A DNA stretch of 64,000 nucleotides, taken from contig JAZKJV010002611.1 of NCBI GenBank assembly GCA_037367405.1, positions 310,001 through 374,000 of the forward strand, given 5' to 3'. The notes below the pieces were generated by a model, which was given only the letters and a program-made list of their open reading frames with translations, did no database searches and was not told the DNA's origin. Below are positions 59,760 through 64,000 of this stretch, in pieces. The position numbers were made by a program, and so were the translations under genes. The DNA comes from Ottelia alismoides (Eukaryota; Streptophyta; Magnoliopsida; Alismatales; Hydrocharitaceae). Position 1 is the stretch's first letter. Every line of letters begins with the position of its first letter.

Positions 59760-62700
59760 TGATGAATCCCGGATTCATCACTCTAAATCTCATTTATTAA
59801 GCTCAGATCCCTAAAAATCAACAGCATTTCTGCACTTATTATGCATAATTAGCACTCATGCATGATTTCATAATAATTGCATTTTAGCATTAATTTCTGC
59901 ATAAAATAAGAAGCCAAAAATCCAAGCCAGAGTTGACCTGTAAATAGCCTAATTTCCCGGATTTTTAACTCCCTCATGCTAACACCGTATAACCCAAAAC
60001 CACTTCCACTGTGTACATATCACTCACAAGAATAAATAAAAAATACAAAAAAATCACTAACCCAAATAAGTGGACCAAAAACCCAAACCCTAGTTTCAGG
60101 ATTCTCGGACTAAAAGCCACATATCTTCCTCATCCAGTGTCCGATTTGATCCTACCTACTTTTGAACTAATTTACATTCAATTACCTTCAAAACAAGACC
60201 AAGTTCAAGTGAATCGGAGCTCGCATGTGAAAGTTGGGTTTTGGGCCTCTTTTGTACATTGTATATTTTCGCGGTTTTTGACCTGTATTTTATGTATATA
60301 TTTTCTTTATTAATAAAAATCCAAAAAAAATAGATTTAGATGTCTTTTATTTATATTTGATTTCTCCATATTTTTCCGGTTTTTTTATCTTGTTTAAAAA
60401 TGACAAAAATAATACAAAACCCAAAAATCTAGGTATTCTGTGTACATGGGATACCCCAAAAAGTCACTTTTAACATTTGATCGATTTTGGCTCTGATGCC
60501 TCCATGAAAGTTGTAGATCTCGTCGAGACGAGCATTTTTCGTGAAGGAACTTTTTCGATCCGAGGTCATTTGCTATTTTTTATCGATTTTACAAATCTTT
60601 TATTTTCAGATTTTTCTGGAGCTGACACGTGGCAGCCCCAGAGGTCGCCACGTGTCAGTGTTTTTTAGCCTTTATTTATCGTTTTTATAAAATAAAATAA
60701 AATAATAATAAAAAATAAAAGTGCCCGCACGTGCAGCGCACGTGCCTCGCCCCGTCCGTCCCCTTGCTCACTGCGCGACACGTGGCTTATCCACGGCCGT
60801 TCAATCCGCGACCGATCGAACGGCCGCGGTGCGTCGTCTACCTCCCAACGGCCTGCCCCGTAATCTCCGCCCCTAATTTCTCGGGCGCCGCCACCCCTCC
60901 TCTGATCTCGCAACGACCGCCTCCTCGCGAGCCCTCCGCAACCACCGCTCCCGCTAATCTCGCGCGCCAACAACCAACGGACCCCCGCGATCTCCGCAAC
61001 CACCGGTCGCCTGCCTCTGCTATTAAAGGACCTCCGCCCTCCCCCAGACGATCATCCGCCGATTGAAGCTTCAAGAGGGCGGTGGTGACAGCCCGCCCTC
61101 CGTCATCAGCGAGATCCGACGTCCTCCCAACGTCGTTGCAGCCCAAGGCCCATCACCGTCGCCTCTGCCCCGCTCCGCCCCTCGGCGTCGAGCCACCGAC
61201 CTACGTCCATCTTCTCCGACCTTCAATCTCCGCTCGAAGCTCCTCCAGGAGCTATTCCCACCGACATCGACTCCAACTCTTCTCCAACGCATCTGCCCTC
61301 GCCTCGTCCAACGACTATGCCATCGACGTCATCGGCAACAACGCCCCAACGCCCCTTCTTCGTCTTCAGTAACCACCTCCGCCGACCTCGTCTTCTCCAG
61401 CAGCTTCGGCGCCACCGTCGTCTTCATCGTAGATCCGCCCTCACGCGCCACTGCTTCGACAACGCACCGTCGACCTCGCCTCAACAGCGGGCCATCTCCA
61501 CCTCCGCTGGTTATCGCCCAGCCAGCCCTCTGCCATGAAGACATTATCCGCTACGACTCCTCCGCCGGGGCATCCCAAGCACCCCTTCGTCATCGGCATC
61601 AGGTGAACGGCCCCTCCACCAGCTCCTCCGCACCAGCCACCGGCACAGAGGCCGAGACCCCCACGCACGTGCTCCTCACGTGCGTCAGGGGGACGTTTTG
61701 CATCATTGCCCCTGGAGTCCACCCCAATTGCGCCAAAGCCCAAAGGTCACGTGCACAGCACACGACCATTTGGCAATTTTATAGAAGGATCCTCGAAGGT
61801 CTCCAGATTCTCGCATCGACCCCCACCGACCAGTGATCACGTGCACTGCACGTGATTGGCTGGAAAAATTGCAGAAACACCCCCTATATTTAGGTAATTA
61901 CGCATATATACCCCCTGCGTTGTTTTTAGTTATTTATTTTGTTTGCATCTTTACCCCTGTCTTTGTCACCCATTATAGACCTCTACATTGCATCATTTTA
62001 TTTATTTAAAAATAGCACTCTGTTCTTCATGTAATTCTCTACATCCGGACATATTGCGGCCATTTTTGTGATTGATGGTTAATTAATAAATAATTGTTTT
62101 GTGGAAATTTGCATATTTTGCCCACTTCGTGTTCTTAAAATTGCCATTGATTTACCGTTGCTCTAAAAATCCTCGAAAAATCATAGATTGTAGAGATAAT
62201 TTTCCTTGACATTGTGCCTAAAAAGATTTGCATTTGCATAGATCATTTGCCCTGTAAAAATCATTTTGCACACTTCACTATTTAATTTTAAATAGGTATT
62301 AGATCTCACATTTTTTAGGGTTAGGATTTTTCTGAGATCAAGCACATAGTGATAGATCTTAGATAATTTTGGTCCTCGAAAATAAGGAGGTTTGATATTT
62401 ATTATAATTAAATTTTGAAAATCATTCTGTTTGCATTTAAAAATCCATAAAAAATTCATATTACATCCAAAAATTCCAAAAAAATACATTACATTCATTT
62501 CATCATCATTTACATTGTGGCCAAGTTTCATATTTTTCGGACCTCGTATGATTGAAATTTACATTTTAGTCCTTAAACTAGGCCGAAATTGCATCTTGCA
62601 TCTCTTATTTGCATTGAAAATACAAAAAAAGACCACCTTGAAAACCACACTAAAAATTGGATAAGCACAACTCTAGGTTGTTCCTTTGCCTCCTTGTGAT

Positions 62701-62874
62701 CGACCTTGGGACTTGCCCAAGTAAAACAAACATAAAAACCACTTGATTAAAACTGATTAAAAATTTGTGGTTATTTCTTGACTGGTTCTGATTGCCGCCT
62801 ACAACGAACGATATTTTATTTTCACGCACAACGATTAAAAAAAACTTCTTAACGTGGCATTTTCGGGCTCGTCA
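59760..62874 (+). repeat. Element 2 3' LTR (3115 bp)
   Basis: It matches 51026-54171 throughout, lacking about 31 bp near 60890. It starts TGATGAATC and ends GCTCGTCA. The frame 61063-61836 keeps the same 257 codons as its partner but also opens with TTG. Confidence 0.92.
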
Positions 62875-62879
62875 ATACC
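62875..62879. other. Target site duplication ATACC (right)
   Basis: It matches 51021-51025. Confidence 0.92.
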
Positions 62880-63347
62880 TCTACATCGTTACTCCATACC
62901 ATGACCATAATTTGCCGACCATTCCTTCGAACGATCGAAGCGGTAGTTGATTTTGGGTCTAAAGAGATAACCTTTCACTCCCACAATGATAAGGTTAAGA
63001 TAGATACGATACAAGATCCGAGGCCGCCACCGCCACCAGCAACAAATGAGAGAGAGACAATTACAAAAGATTCTTATGACTGTGAATTTCTTTATAAAAT
63101 AGGACATACATATCTTTTTACAGATTTCATGGACACCCAGGAGTTCCTTTCCCAAAAAGAAAACCTGAAAAGAACATCCGGCATTCACTTCCTTGTTTAT
63201 AATTCCGAAGTATCAATTGATGGATCATTTGAGCTGTTTTCTGAGGACCATTCTGAGTTTTTGAAGGTACATTCTGAGATTACTAATGAGATACCTCCTA
63301 TAGAGATGTTTGAGATATTTTTTGATGATTATATTTCATACTACTGA
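62880..63347 (+). pseudogene. Protease of host element, C-terminal part, and linker
   Basis: Joined to 51025 the frame stays in register and gives the end of the protease: IICRPFLRTIEAVVDFGSKE (the ILGRPFL block with Cys for Gly). An acidic linker follows to a stop at 63347. The pre-insertion protease was therefore one frame apart from two stops. Confidence 0.78.
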
Positions 63348-64000
63348 GCCATTCCTTTCTAAGAAGAGATCATTCATTGCAGACCTTTCTGAGATTTTAC
63401 ATGTTGAGCCTACAATAGCCACAATGGATAGTACACACAATGCATATCATAGACCTTCTACTAGTGCAGTTGCAGAAGTTGTCAAAGAGCATATTCAGAC
63501 CCAACCTGGGCTTAAGGATTTTCCCTCAACAGTGAAGTATTCCTTCCATGCGGGCTCCCCCCATATGTTTCCAATCATCCTTAGTTCGCAGTTGACCGAT
63601 GAACATGAATCTCACATGGTAAAGGTTCTTGAAAAAAATCGCAAGGACATAGGCTGGAATATTTTGGATCTCCATGGGATCAGTATAACTTTGTGTTCGC
63701 ATCATATCTACTTAGAGGATGACAACAAACCCACCCATGAGTGTCCACACCATCTAAATCTGAACCTCTGAGATGTTGTTATGAAAGTGATCAGGAAATA
63801 ATGTGATGCTGGCTTTATTTATCCCATTTCGGATTTCAAGTGGCCCAGTCCCTTACATGTAATCCCAAAGAAATCCGGGATTATAATTGTAAATAATTAC
63901 CGTGCTGAGGAGATTCTGACCCATGCACATACTTCATGGTGTGTATTTGTAGATTACCGGTGCCTAAACTCAGTTACTAAGAAATATAACTTTCTACCGC
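63348..64000 (+). pseudogene. Reverse transcriptase N-terminal part of host element
   Basis: After a frame change near 63310-63347 the text reads FPSTVKYSFHAGSPHMFPII, ILDLHGISITLCSHHIYLED, then past stops at 63769 and 63799, CDAGFIYPISDFKWPSPLHV and VDYRCLNSVTKKYNFLP. This lines up with element 1 from SDLHGINPALCSHHIYLE to NAATKKDHFPLP. The catalytic part lies beyond the window. Confidence 0.82.

Larger units (their letters stand above)
51026..62874 (+). mobile_element. Element 2: non-autonomous Athila-like retrotransposon
   Basis: A complete 11849-bp element: LTR (51026-54171), tRNA-Asp primer site (54174-54191), leader, two clean reading frames (55390-56829 and 56826-58103), 3' region, polypurine tract (59747-59759) and LTR (59760-62874). 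ATACC flanks both ends. It has no RT, RNase H or integrase, so it must borrow these. Both LTRs are alike apart from scattered changes and about 31 bp present only in the left one (near 52152-52182), which suggests a fairly recent insertion. Confidence 0.92.
46022..64000 (+). mobile_element. Host element: decayed Athila-type retrotransposon
   Basis: Plus-strand order: LTR remnant (46022-47250), leader, gag (48073-49357), linker, protease (50723-51025, continued at 62880), then RT (63348 to the edge). Element 2 (51026-62874) is inserted in it and is not part of it. The gag and RT text is Athila-like, with many stops. It continues beyond the window. Confidence 0.75.

Overview
The window is plant nuclear DNA made of nested LTR retrotransposons. 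I found no host gene, tRNA, rRNA or CRISPR array. Plant origin rests on three things: Ty3/gypsy elements of the Athila type (long LTRs, a primer site matching tRNA-Asp, Athila-like gag, protease and pol), a Ty1/copia element primed by initiator Met-tRNA, and LTRs rich in ACGTG/ABRE-type motifs. An angiosperm is likely; the species cannot be read from the sequence. Most coding regions are broken by stops and frameshifts.

Layout from the left. 1-3400: minus-strand Athila-type LTR remnants. 3401-19900: a full-structure Athila-type element on the minus strand ('element 1'), reading right to left as LTR, tRNA-Asp primer site, leader, gag, protease, RT, RNase H, integrase, 3' region, polypurine tract, LTR; its two LTRs differ in their U5 ends. 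19901-23567 and 44389-46021: older LTR pieces in both orientations. A copia array with three LTRs and two interiors (23568-44383) is inserted here, flanked by a TTAAC target duplication. Its third LTR is split by a 2996-bp solo Athila-type LTR (40891-43886) flanked by CACGT. 46022-64000: a decayed plus-strand Athila-type element ('host element') with LTR remnant, gag, protease and the start of RT, running off the window. Its protease reading frame is split by 'element 2' (51026-62874, target duplication ATACC).

Element 2 is the best candidate for something new. It has intact 3.1-kb LTRs, a primer site and a polypurine tract, but no RT, RNase H or integrase. In their place are two long clean reading frames (479 and 425 codons) joined by an ATGA stop/start overlap. 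They derive from the gag-protease junction, with the protease DTG triad changed to DDT. Its 3' region shares with element 1 a set of repeated polypurine-like motifs, each attached to a hairpin. I infer a non-autonomous family moved by an element-1-like partner.

Order of events supported by target duplications: host element before element 2; old LTR pieces before the copia insertion; copia before the solo LTR. The copia array probably arose by unequal LTR-LTR crossing over after insertion.
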